NCBI GenBank assembly: GCA_016793465.1
Contig: JAEUJW010000090.1
Location: 186,001-250,000, forward strand
DNA from: Myxococcales bacterium
Lineage (GTDB): Bacteria > Myxococcota > Polyangia > Nannocystales > Nannocystaceae
Reading direction: 5' to 3'
Length of the DNA stretch: 64,000 bases
Part shown: one piece after another, positions 46,718 through 58,184 of the stretch
How the letters are laid out: every line of letters begins with the position of its first letter
Numbering within the stretch: the stretch's first letter is position 1
Program-made: the position numbers and the translations under genes
The notes under the pieces: generated by a model
The model's input: only the letters and a program-made list of their open reading frames with translations
The model's database searches: none
Told to the model about the DNA's origin: nothing

Positions 46718-46794
46718 CGATGAAGGCGAGTTCACGCGGGCCCGCCCCGGCGATGAAGGTGGGTTCACGTGCCCTCGATGAAGGCGAGTTCACG
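46718..46794 (+). repeat. Three copies of a 19-bp direct repeat upstream of paralogue 3
   Basis: CGATGAAGGCGAGTTCACG at 46718 (copy ends 46737) and 46776-46794, with a variant CGATGAAGGTGGGTTCACG at 46751-46769. Placed just upstream of the -10-like element at 46818, they could be binding sites for a regulator. Confidence 0.75.
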
Positions 46795-46817
46795 TGCGCC
46801 CGCCCGGGCGCGCGACG

Positions 46818-46823
46818 TATCTT
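46818..46823 (+). promoter_or_regulatory. -10-like element of paralogue 3
   Basis: TATCTT in GACGTATCTTGC ends 6 bases before ATG 46830. Confidence 0.5.
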
Positions 46824-46829
46824 GCCGCC

Positions 46830-47774
46830 ATGGGCCTGGATTTAACTACGCACGCAGCCATCGTCCTCTGCCTCGCGCTCGCCGCCTGCCCCGACGGCGG
46901 CGCCGTCGACGGCCCCCCGAACGCCACGTCGCCGGGCTCGACCACCGGCGACGCGCCGACCTCCTCGAGCTCCGAGGGCGACCCCACGACCAGCACCGCG
47001 CCGATCACCGGCACCGCCAGCGGCCCCGACGCCACCACCGGCGCCGCCGACGACGACTCGAGCACCAGCGACGGATCGACCGGCGACGTCCCGGTCGAGC
47101 GCTGCGTCGAGCACACCAACAAGGACGCCTGCGAGTTCGCCCCCGGCTGCACCTGGGACGCCGTGTTCTCGTTCTCCCGCGGGCTCGACGGCTGCCAGGC
47201 CGACCTCGTCGAGCTCTGCGTCGAGGACGCGCCCGGCCCCGGCTCGACCTGGTACCGCGAGGTCGGCAACGGCGGCTACCAGGTCGTCGGCTTCGACAAC
47301 ACCCCCGACGACCTCCCGCCCGCGTGGCGGCGCTGCGACTGCGACGGCCCCGTCGCCTGCCTGTGCACCGCCGACCCGCCGCAGTGCCCCGGGCGCACGG
47401 CCGAGTTCTGCGACACCGCCAGGACCCCGCTCGGCTGCAAGAACTCGGCGATCGACGACGAGCTCGTGTGCGCCTGGGCCAACGTCGATCCGCAGGGCCC
47501 CAGGGACGACAAGTGCACCTCGCAGAACTCGCGGAACCTCTGCATCCCCGCCGACAACAGCCGCCCCGCCGGCGACTGCGAGCCGCTCAACTACAACACC
47601 GCCTACCCCGACGTGTGCTACGTGCCCCAGCTCCCGGTGTTCTGGCGCGAGCGCAACGGCGTGCTCGAGATCTCCCAGCTGTGCGGCCCCGTGCCCTCGG
47701 ACCCCGAGTGGACCCGCTGCGAGACCACCGACACGCCCGAGCAGCCCGACGAGTGCAAGTGCAAGTGCACGTGA
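46830..47774 (+). CDS. Cys-rich lipoprotein, tandem paralogue 3 of 3
   Basis: 314 residues. Signal MGLDLTTHAAIVLCLALAAC, a Ser/Thr/Asp linker to ~90, then the shared domain: CVEHTNKDACEFAPGCTWD, FSRGLDGCQADLVELCVED, STWYREVGNGG, PAWRRCDCDGPVACLC, CPGRTAEFC, PADNSRPAGDC, PVFWRERNGVLEISQLCGPV and the terminus QPDECKCKCT. Conserved Cys spacing with its two neighbours shows recent tandem duplication. Function unknown; it is secreted and lipid-anchored by sequence. Confidence 0.75.
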   Translation: MGLDLTTHAAIVLCLALAACPDGGAVDGPPNATSPGSTTGDAPTSSSSEGDPTTSTAPITGTASGPDATTGAADDDSSTSDGSTGDVPVERCVEHTNKDACEFAPGCTWDAVFSFSRGLDGCQADLVELCVEDAPGPGSTWYREVGNGGYQVVGFDNTPDDLPPAWRRCDCDGPVACLCTADPPQCPGRTAEFCDTARTPLGCKNSAIDDELVCAWANVDPQGPRDDKCTSQNSRNLCIPADNSRPAGDCEPLNYNTAYPDVCYVPQLPVFWRERNGVLEISQLCGPVPSDPEWTRCETTDTPEQPDECKCKCT

Positions 47775-47965
47775 TCGTGGTGCACGCATCGTCGCGTCGA
47801 CGGTGCCCCGACGTGCATCCGCCGTCCGCTCTCCGCGCGAGCACCACGGGGCGATCCGGACCGCGGTGAGCGCGGACCGGCGAGCACGCCCGGCGACTCG
47901 CAGGACGTCGTCCGCGCGATCATCCGCGTGTCAGGAGACCTGCCGATCCGCATACCATGGCGGCG

Positions 47966-48391
47966 ATGGACACCCGTCAGGACTACCTCCTCGACATGAT
48001 CCGACGCGCCGGCGAGGCCCTGGTCGCCCTGTTCGTCGACGTGAGCCCCGGCGAGCACGTCCAGGACGACGAGCAGGACCTCGATCGAGCCCTCGACGAC
48101 GTGTTCTCCGGGCTCGGCGCCCACGCGCACCAGCTCGACGCCGACACCCTCCGCGGCGTGCTCCGCCACGGCGATCGCGTGCTCCTGTTCGCCATCCTGC
48201 AAGCTCGCAAGGGCATGCAACAGCTCCACCCCGGCGACGACGACGAAGCCCTCGCGCGCCTCGCCTGCGCCCGCGACCTGCTCGCCGGCCTCGCCGAAGA
48301 CCCCGGCGACGACGCCGGCGCCCTCACTCGAGCCGACGCCGCCCGCCCCCTCGCCGCAGCCCTCGCCGACTACCTCGCCGCCGTCGCTTGA
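47966..48391 (+). CDS. Small acidic helical protein, unknown
   Basis: 141 residues from ATG 47966 (ATG 47957 is in frame, but a TACCAT -10-like hexamer overlaps it). Sequence such as YLLDMIRRAGEALVALFVDV, LDRALDDVFSGLGAHAHQLD and EALARLACARDLLAGLAED suggests an all-helical TPR-like fold of about six helices. DUF6483-like proteins of Firmicutes have a similar start, but the match is only by impression. No signal peptide. Confidence 0.6.
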   Translation: MDTRQDYLLDMIRRAGEALVALFVDVSPGEHVQDDEQDLDRALDDVFSGLGAHAHQLDADTLRGVLRHGDRVLLFAILQARKGMQQLHPGDDDEALARLACARDLLAGLAEDPGDDAGALTRADAARPLAAALADYLAAVA

Positions 48392-48587
48392 ATGAAGCGC
48401 CGCCGACAGCACCGCGAACGCCGGATCGGCGCAGGCTTCGCCTCGTCTTCGACACGAGGAAAATTGTCGGGTCCCGTCACGTGTACGCGGGTCCCGCTGC
48501 TGTCCTCGCCGAGAATCGGGGCCCCTGCCCGCGCCGCCACCCGTCGCCCGGTGGCGACCACCAGCAAGGCACACTCACACCCGAGGA

Positions 48588-49625
48588 TCAGGCGCCCGGC
48601 AGCAGCACCAGCTTGCCGATCGTGCTCCCCGTCTCGAGGTCTCGCTGCGCGCGCCACACCTCCGTCATCGGGTACGTCACGACCGCCGGCATGCGCAGCG
48701 AGCCGTCGGCGAACCCCGCGAGGATCCTGCGCATCGAGCCCTCGAGCACATCGGTGCGGTGGAACATGTACGACAGGTTGAAGCCGAGCACGCCCTTGTT
48801 CTCGTCGACCAGCGCGAGCGACGAGAACGACGGCGTCATCAGCCAGTTCCACGCCAGCGCCAGCCAGTTGGGCGTCCCGCGCCCGCGCGGCAGCATGCCG
48901 TGGAAGCCGTACACGACCATGCGGCCCGACGGTCGCAGGTGGCGGTAGCCTGCGCGCAGCGTCGGCGGCCCGTTGGCGTCGAACACCGCGGCCAGCCCGT
49001 CGGGCGCGACGCGCCGCACCGCGCCCCACAGGTCCTCGCGCGACTTGTCGATCACCACCTCCGCGCCGAGCTCGCGCACGCTCGCGACCTTGTGGCTCGC
49101 CCCGACCACCCCGATCACGCGGCAGCCCCGCGCGCGGAGGATCTGCACGAGCGCCGAGCCGACCCCGCCGGCCGCCGAGTGGACCAGCGCCCACGAGCCC
49201 GCGGGCGCCGCCGCCAGCTCGTGCGCCGCGTAGTCCGCGGTCAGGAAGATCGCCGGCAGGCCGGCGGCCTGCGCCGCGGGCAGCGCGTCCGGCCGCGCGA
49301 ACAGCTGGTGCTGCGGCACCACCACCTGCGAGGCGTAGCCGGAGAAGCGCGTCACGCCGAACACCGCCTGTCCGATCGACCAGGCCGTCACGCCCGCGCC
49401 GACCGCCGCCACCGTGCCGGCGAACTCGAAGCCCGGCGTGATCGGCCAGCCGACGTACACCTTCGCCGACGAGTACAGCCCCATGCGGATGATGCAGTCG
49501 GCGTAGTTGACCCCCGTCGCCGCGACCGCGACGAGGACCTCGCCCGGGCCGGGAGTCAGGTCCGGCGCCTCCTCGATCTCGAGCCGCTCATAGCCGCCGG
49601 GGCGGCGGATCACGACCTTGCGCAT
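48588..49625 (-). CDS. Zinc-independent MDR oxidoreductase (quinone oxidoreductase / VAT-1-like)
   Basis: 345 residues from ATG 49625; GTG 49634 has the better-placed AGG, so a start three codons earlier is possible. Medium-chain reductase fold: PGPGEVLVAVAATGVNYADC, GFEFAGTVAAVGAGV, the Rossmann motif SAAGGVGSALVQILRARGCR, and DVLEGSMRRILAGFADGSLR. The NYAD and GGVGS patterns place it with NADPH-quinone oxidoreductases, and FHGMLPRG-type loops recall VAT-1-like members. It lacks the catalytic zinc ligands. The physiological substrate is unknown. Confidence 0.85.
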   Translation of the reverse strand: MRKVVIRRPGGYERLEIEEAPDLTPGPGEVLVAVAATGVNYADCIIRMGLYSSAKVYVGWPITPGFEFAGTVAAVGAGVTAWSIGQAVFGVTRFSGYASQVVVPQHQLFARPDALPAAQAAGLPAIFLTADYAAHELAAAPAGSWALVHSAAGGVGSALVQILRARGCRVIGVVGASHKVASVRELGAEVVIDKSREDLWGAVRRVAPDGLAAVFDANGPPTLRAGYRHLRPSGRMVVYGFHGMLPRGRGTPNWLALAWNWLMTPSFSSLALVDENKGVLGFNLSYMFHRTDVLEGSMRRILAGFADGSLRMPAVVTYPMTEVWRAQRDLETGSTIGKLVLLPGA

Positions 49626-49723
49626 GGGCGACACGGTGGCCTTTTTCGGCCCGGCCCGCGCCGCCGCGCTTCCCGCCCCTGTCCGTGAGTTTCACAACGC
49701 CCCACAGCCCGCGCCGGCGGTGT

Positions 49724-49729
49724 TAGCCT
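49724..49729 (+). promoter_or_regulatory. -10-like element for fumC
   Basis: TAGCCT ends 10 bases before ATG 49740 with no ribosome-binding site between, implying a very short leader. Confidence 0.35.
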
Positions 49730-49739
49730 CCCGCCCCGC

Positions 49740-51151
<1,412 letters not shown>

Positions 51152-51155
<4 letters not shown>

Positions 51156-52366
51156 GCGCCGCCGAACAAATCTACGTCTCGATCCTCATCCCGCTGTTCG
51201 ACGAGCGGGAGTCGATCCCCGAGATGCACGCCCAGGTCACCGCGGCGTGCACCGCCCTCGGCAAGCCCTACGAGGTGCTGTTCATCGACGACGGCAGCCG
51301 CGACGGCTCCGGCGCCGCGCTCGACGCCCTCGTGGCCGAGGACCCGCGCATCCGCGTGGTCCACTTCCGCCGCAACTTCGGCAAGTCGTCGGCGCTGTCC
51401 GCCGGGTTCGAGCGCGTGCGCGGCCAGATCGTGCTCACGCTCGACGCCGACCTGCAGGACGACCCGGCCATGATCCCCGACTTCGTGGCCCGCATCGAGG
51501 CCGGCGCCGACCTGCTGTCGGGCTGGAAGCAGAAGCGCAACGACCCGCTCGACAAGACCCTGCCCTCGCGGATCTTCAACGGCGTGGTCAGCCGCCTCAG
51601 CGGCGTCAAGCTCCACGACTTCAACTGCGGCTTCAAGGCCTACCGCATCGACTGCGTGCGCGAGCTGTCGGTCTACGGCGGGTTCCACCGCTTCCTCCCC
51701 GTGCTCGCCCACCACAAGGGCTTCCGCGTCGAGGAGATCGTGGTCAACCACCGCGCGCGCAAGCACGGCGTCAGCAAGTACGGCTTCAAGCGCATGTTCG
51801 ACGGCTTCATGGACCTGCTCACGGTCCTGCTCGTCACCCGCTACCGCACCCGCCCGCTGCACTTCTTCGGCATCCCCGGGTTCGTCATCGGCGCGCTCGG
51901 CATGCTGATCCTGTTCTACCTCAGCGTCCTGTGGGTCCTCGGCCACTCGATCGGCGAGCGCCCGCTGCTCGCGCTCGGCGTGCTGCTGCTGATCATCGCC
52001 GTGCAGTTCCTCGGCATCGGCCTGCTCGCCGAGCTGCTGGTGCGCACGACCATCCGCGCGCCCGAGGTCTACTCGATCCGCGAGGAGCGCGAGGCCACGC
52101 CCGAGCAGCGCGCCGTGTTCGCCGCCCGCCCGCTGTCGGCCCAGCTGCCGCCGCTCGCCCGCCAGCCCGGCCGCCTCCCGCAGTCCGAGATCGACACCAT
52201 GGTCGAGGAGGACGAGGAGGAGGACGAGCCGCGCACGCTCTCGGTCGCGCAGCACCAGCAGAGCCTCGGCGACCGGGCCCACGAGGACGACGAGGACGAC
52301 GGCCCGCGCACGATCTCCGTCTCGCGCCACCAGAACCCGTTCGCCAAGAATCAACCGCCCCAATGA
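51152..52366 (+). CDS. Family 2 glycosyltransferase with two C-terminal TM helices
   Basis: 404 residues from GTG 51152. GT2 domain of the DPM1/GtrB type: [54 protein letters not shown] (metal-binding DxD-like DAD) and [13 protein letters not shown]. Two TM hairpins follow ([40 protein letters not shown]), then an acidic, probably disordered tail of ~90 residues ([14 protein letters not shown] repeated as [12 protein letters not shown]). It likely attaches a sugar to polyprenyl phosphate. Its stop overlaps the methyltransferase start (ATGA). Confidence 0.88.
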
Positions 52367-52980
52367 GCCACGGCAACAAGCAAAAGCACGAGTCGAAGAA
52401 CCCGATCCAGCGCGCCCTCATCGGCCGCTTCAAGGCCCGCGCCGCCGAGCTGGTGCGCCAGGCCGCCCCGCGCACGATCCTCGACCTCGGCTGCGGCGAG
52501 GGCTTCATGATCGAGGCCCTGCTCGACGCCGGCATCGACGCCCGGTTCACCGGCATCGACCTGTCCGACTCCGCCATCGCCGACGCCAGGGCCCGCGTCG
52601 GCGCCCGCACCGACCTGTCGTCGCAGCCCGAGTTCGAGGTCGTCGACGCCCGCAAGCTCGTCGACGACGGCCGCAAGTTCGACATGGTCATGATGCTCGA
52701 GGTCCTCGAGCACATCCCCGACCCGGCGCAGATGATCCCGATCCTGAAGGGCCTGGCGACCCGCCACGTGCTGCTCAGCGTGCCGTGGGAGCCGTTCTTC
52801 TGCGGGCTCAACCTCGCCCGCGGCAAGAACATCACCCGCCTCGGCAACGACCCCGAGCACGTCAACCACTGGACCCGCCAGGGGTTCTTCCGCTTCATCC
52901 GCCCGCACTTCGACATCGTCGCCACGCCCGGCGTGTTCCCCTGGTCGATGGCCCTGGCCACCCCGCGCCGGCCCGACTGA
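52363..52980 (+). CDS. SAM-dependent class I methyltransferase
   Basis: 205 residues. SAM-binding motif I ILDLGCGEGFMIEALLDAG, motif II with acidic residue GIDLSDSAIADAR, motif post-I FDMVMMLEVLEHIPDP, and a C-terminal FFRFIRPHFDIVATPGVFPW segment, as in Methyltransf_11/UbiE-like enzymes. Coupled to the GT2 gene, it may methylate the same glycan or lipid carrier (inference). Confidence 0.85.
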   Translation: MSHGNKQKHESKNPIQRALIGRFKARAAELVRQAAPRTILDLGCGEGFMIEALLDAGIDARFTGIDLSDSAIADARARVGARTDLSSQPEFEVVDARKLVDDGRKFDMVMMLEVLEHIPDPAQMIPILKGLATRHVLLSVPWEPFFCGLNLARGKNITRLGNDPEHVNHWTRQGFFRFIRPHFDIVATPGVFPWSMALATPRRPD

Positions 52981-53004
52981 CCGCGAGCCGTCCGCCGGCC
53001 CCGG

Positions 53005-53025
53005 GGCGGGCCTCGGCGGCCCGCC
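53005..53025 (+). terminator. Hairpin after the methyltransferase gene
   Basis: GGCGGGCC (53005-53012) and GGCCCGCC (53018-53025) with a 5-base loop, 25 bases past the stop; no clear U-tract. Confidence 0.45.
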
Positions 53026-53059
53026 GGCGCCCGGGCGCGTCGACCTCGTCCGGGCGTGA

Positions 53060-53065
53060 TAGGCT
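53060..53065 (+). promoter_or_regulatory. -10-like element for the lipoprotein at 53072
   Basis: TAGGCT ends 6 bases before ATG 53072, consistent with leaderless transcription. Confidence 0.45.
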
Positions 53066-53071
53066 GCGCGG

Positions 53072-54016
53072 ATGGTCCGTTCATGGCTCCGCTCCGCCCC
53101 GCTCGCCCTCCTCCTCGGCGCCTGCGCCGAACCCAAGGGCGTCGACGTCGACCCGCGCGCCCTCATCCCCGCGGGCGCCGACGTGGTGTTCTCGTTCGAG
53201 GTCGAGGCGGTCAAGAACTCCTCGTTCGGCCCGCTGCTCTACGCCGCCGCGCTCGGCAACGAAGACATGCGCAACGCCGTCACCTCGCTGCCCAGCTGCC
53301 CGATCGACATCAAGAACATGCGCGTCACCTTCGCCGGCGTGATGGAGTCGACCGAGGAGAGGTTCATGGGCGTGCTCGAGAGCCCCGGCATCGGCACCCA
53401 GGACAACATCAAGTGCCTCGAGCGCGAGCAGGCCAAGGTCGCCGGCCGGCCCGCGCCCGGCTGGCTGATGTTCAGCACCCGCGGCGACGTCAGCACGCTC
53501 GCCCAGGAGGGCGGCGGCAAGCTCGTCATCCTCAACAAGAACACGGTGGTGTTCATGACCGCCGCGTGGGAGGAGCCGGTGTTCGCCGCCATCGAGCAGG
53601 TCGACCAGCGCAAGAAGGACACCCCGCTGGCCCGCGCCGCCGCGGCCATCGACGCCGGCACCGACGCCTACCTGGTCGTCACCCTCGGCGACGCTCACCG
53701 CGCCGCCATGCCCGAGCTCGCCGGCTTCGACGCCGCCGACAGCGTCGCCGTCACCGGCGACCTGTCCGCCGGCATCAAGCTGGACCTCGACATCGTCACC
53801 CGGACCGCCGCCAAGGCCGAGGAGCTGCGCGGCGGCATCGACGGCGTCGTCACCGGCCTGAAGGAGGGCCTCGAACCGATGGGCCTGCCGAAGGACCTGC
53901 TCGACGGCACGACCACCACGGCCAAGGACACCCACGTGAACACCAAGCTCACCCTCGGCGCCGACGCCCTGCCCAAGCTGATCGGCGCCCTCGGTCCGAT
54001 GTTCACCGCCGAATGA
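53072..54016 (+). CDS. Lipoprotein of unknown function
   Basis: 314 residues. Signal MVRSWLRSAPLALLLGAC with lipobox. The mature part has an alternating strand/helix pattern starting LIPAGADVVFSFEVEAVKNS, with two Cys (SCPIDIKNM, NIKCLEREQ) and a repeated half (SVAVTGDLSAGIKLDLDIVT). It resembles the periplasmic DUF3352-like proteins of myxobacteria only loosely. No catalytic motif seen; probably monocistronic. Confidence 0.65.
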   Translation: MVRSWLRSAPLALLLGACAEPKGVDVDPRALIPAGADVVFSFEVEAVKNSSFGPLLYAAALGNEDMRNAVTSLPSCPIDIKNMRVTFAGVMESTEERFMGVLESPGIGTQDNIKCLEREQAKVAGRPAPGWLMFSTRGDVSTLAQEGGGKLVILNKNTVVFMTAAWEEPVFAAIEQVDQRKKDTPLARAAAAIDAGTDAYLVVTLGDAHRAAMPELAGFDAADSVAVTGDLSAGIKLDLDIVTRTAAKAEELRGGIDGVVTGLKEGLEPMGLPKDLLDGTTTTAKDTHVNTKLTLGADALPKLIGALGPMFTAE

Positions 54017-54138
54017 CCCGCAGCAGCGCTGCAACGCCGCCATCCGCCTCCACCTCGCGCCCCTCGCCCGCTGAGTCGCCCCGCGCCCGCACGGGCACGC
54101 TTCGTGATCGCGCGGCCCCGTGCTACCGTCGCGCCGCC

Positions 54139-54996
54139 ATGCGGCGCCTCGTCCTCCTCGCCTCCATCGCCGGTTGCGGCGCCCCCGACGTCCAGCCCCT
54201 CAACGAGGCCAAGCGCCTCGAGCCCGAAAAATCTGTCCCCAAGGACAGCAAGGCGAAGACCGACCCCAAGCCCGCCCCTGCCCCGCCGCCGGCTCCCAGC
54301 GGCCCCTACACCCGCGCCGGCGACAAGACCACCCAGACCGACGACTTCACTTTCTGGGGCTGGTCGAGCGACAACAGCCGCTTCGCCTTCGAGGTCCACG
54401 ACCACGGCCCCGGCGCGCGCGGCTGCGAGGGCTCGTACACCCTCTACGTCGTCGACGCCGCCGCCGACAAGTTCGCCGACGGCACCCCGCTGAAGGTCGA
54501 GCACAAGACCAAGGCCGACGACGACTGCGACCCGCCCGACCTCGGCGCCGAGATGGCCCGCCTGCGCCCCGCCGCGCTCACCCAGCACGGCATCGACCCC
54601 GCCAACCAGAGCCCGCCCGTCGTGCCCACGCCGGTCACGACCACCACCGGCCGCGAGAAGTCCCCGTCGTGGACCCTCCTCCTCGGCGGCGCACCGGTCA
54701 CCGCCGAGCTCGCGGTCCTGCACGGCGGACGCGAGGCCGCGGGGGAGCCCGGCGCCGCCTACCGCCTGACCCTACGCCGCGACAAGACCCAGAAGGTCGT
54801 CGAGCCCGGCACCCGCCGTCGCCCGTTCGTGTGGAACTACAGCCTCGATCGCGGCCTCGCGTTCGTCGCCCCCGACGGCCGCCACCTGGCCCTGTTCGTG
54901 GCCACGACCCAGCTCAGCTTCGAGGGCGACCGCCACAGCGTAATGAGCAACGGCCTCGCCGTCCCGCCCGAGTGGGCCCTGACGCCGCAGAACTAA
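54139..54996 (+). CDS. DUF2259-like predicted secreted lipoprotein
   Basis: 285 residues from ATG 54139; TACCGT ends 9 bases before it. Signal MRRLVLLASIAGC, then a Lys/Pro linker containing KSVPKDSK, which is encoded by the palindrome CTGTCCCCAAGGACAG at 54233-54248. The domain has FTFWGWSSDNSRFAFEVHDH, SYTLYVVDAAADKFADGTPL and HLALFVATTQLSFEGDR, resembling the DUF2259 secreted-protein family (GfSxDGxxFAFEEY... YVIDxxxNxxxxGTP). Function unknown. Confidence 0.65.
   Translation: MRRLVLLASIAGCGAPDVQPLNEAKRLEPEKSVPKDSKAKTDPKPAPAPPPAPSGPYTRAGDKTTQTDDFTFWGWSSDNSRFAFEVHDHGPGARGCEGSYTLYVVDAAADKFADGTPLKVEHKTKADDDCDPPDLGAEMARLRPAALTQHGIDPANQSPPVVPTPVTTTTGREKSPSWTLLLGGAPVTAELAVLHGGREAAGEPGAAYRLTLRRDKTQKVVEPGTRRRPFVWNYSLDRGLAFVAPDGRHLALFVATTQLSFEGDRHSVMSNGLAVPPEWALTPQN
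54233..54248. repeat. TGTCC/GGACA palindrome inside the 54139 gene
   Basis: CTGTCCCCAAGGACAG, half-sites CTGTCC/GGACAG, encoding SVPKDS in the post-lipobox linker. Confidence 0.5.
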
Positions 54997-55021
54997 ATTT
55001 TAAGCATTCAAAGTAAAAACA

Positions 55022-55054
55022 GGACGGAGGTCGTCGCGCCGACGCCCTCCGTCC
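55022..55054. terminator. Hairpin between convergent genes
   Basis: GGACGGAGG (55022-55030) pairs with CCTCCGTCC (55046-55054), preceded by an AT-rich stretch (AAATTTTAAGC), between the stops of the 54139 and ExbD genes; likely bidirectional. Confidence 0.6.
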
Positions 55055-55077
55055 CGACACCGCACCACGAGAATTTC

Positions 55078-55584
55078 TCAGGACTCGATCACCGGCGCGA
55101 AGAACAGGCACTGCGCGCCCGGCTGCTCGCCCTTCTGCACGCCCGCCAGCTTGCAGCCGTCGCCGCGCAGGGTGTCGAGCGTGCGCACCAGCTTGTCCAT
55201 CGACACGTTGCTCTCGGCCGAGACGGTGACCGACACCTCGGCCGGATGGGCCGACTTCAGCGACCTGGTCGCGGCGGCCAGCGCCTCGAAGTCGAGCTCG
55301 CCGGAGCGCAGCGGGATGTCGGGCAGCGGCCCGGTCGTGGTGCGCGGCGCGAAGCCGTCGCTGCGGATCATCACCTTGTACTCGAGCCGCGGCTCGTTCG
55401 GCGTGTTGCTCGCCGTCGGCTCGCCGCCGATTCGCGGGGGCGACACCTGGATCTGCGCCATGCTCGCGAACTCCATCGCCAGGAGCAGCGCAGGGATCAG
55501 AAGGAACATGATGTTCATGACAGGCAACAGGTCCGCCTGCACCACGGCGTCCCACAGATTGCATCCACGCTTCTTCGTCGACAT
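55078..55584 (-). CDS. ExbD/TolR-family protein
   Basis: 168 residues from ATG 55584, with GGAG 6 bases upstream. One N-terminal TM helix (NIMFLLIPALLLAMEFASMA) preceded by DLLPVMNI, where the membrane-proximal Asp of ExbD/TolR (D-x-x-P-V-M/L-N) is kept; then a periplasmic domain with MIRSDGF and a C-terminal region with two Cys (GDGCKL, AQCLFF). ExbD/TolR stators use the proton-motive force with an ExbB/TolQ partner. No such partner is adjacent, which is unusual. Confidence 0.8.
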   Translation of the reverse strand: MSTKKRGCNLWDAVVQADLLPVMNIMFLLIPALLLAMEFASMAQIQVSPPRIGGEPTASNTPNEPRLEYKVMIRSDGFAPRTTTGPLPDIPLRSGELDFEALAAATRSLKSAHPAEVSVTVSAESNVSMDKLVRTLDTLRGDGCKLAGVQKGEQPGAQCLFFAPVIES

Positions 55585-55753
55585 CACGAGCTCCAGCCGG
55601 GCCCGCCACCCGCCGCGAAGTGCGATGCAGGTCGGTCCCGGGCGACACAGACAGCGAGCCCGCGCCGGGGTTCCGCGGCCTCGTGATTTTTTCTGCGATC
55701 GTCGAACCTGGCCGTGAATCGGCCGCCCACCGCCGAATTTCACCGACGCCCGA

Positions 55754-58120
<2,367 letters not shown>

Positions 58121-58170
58121 GATGCTCGCGCACGTATGCCACACGCTGTCCGACGATGCACGCGCCCTGC

Positions 58171-58176
58171 TATCCT
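58171..58176 (+). promoter_or_regulatory. -10-like element for the oligopeptidase gene
   Basis: TATCCT ends 8 bases before GTG 58185 with no ribosome-binding site between. Confidence 0.4.
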
Positions 58177-58184
58177 CCCGCCCC

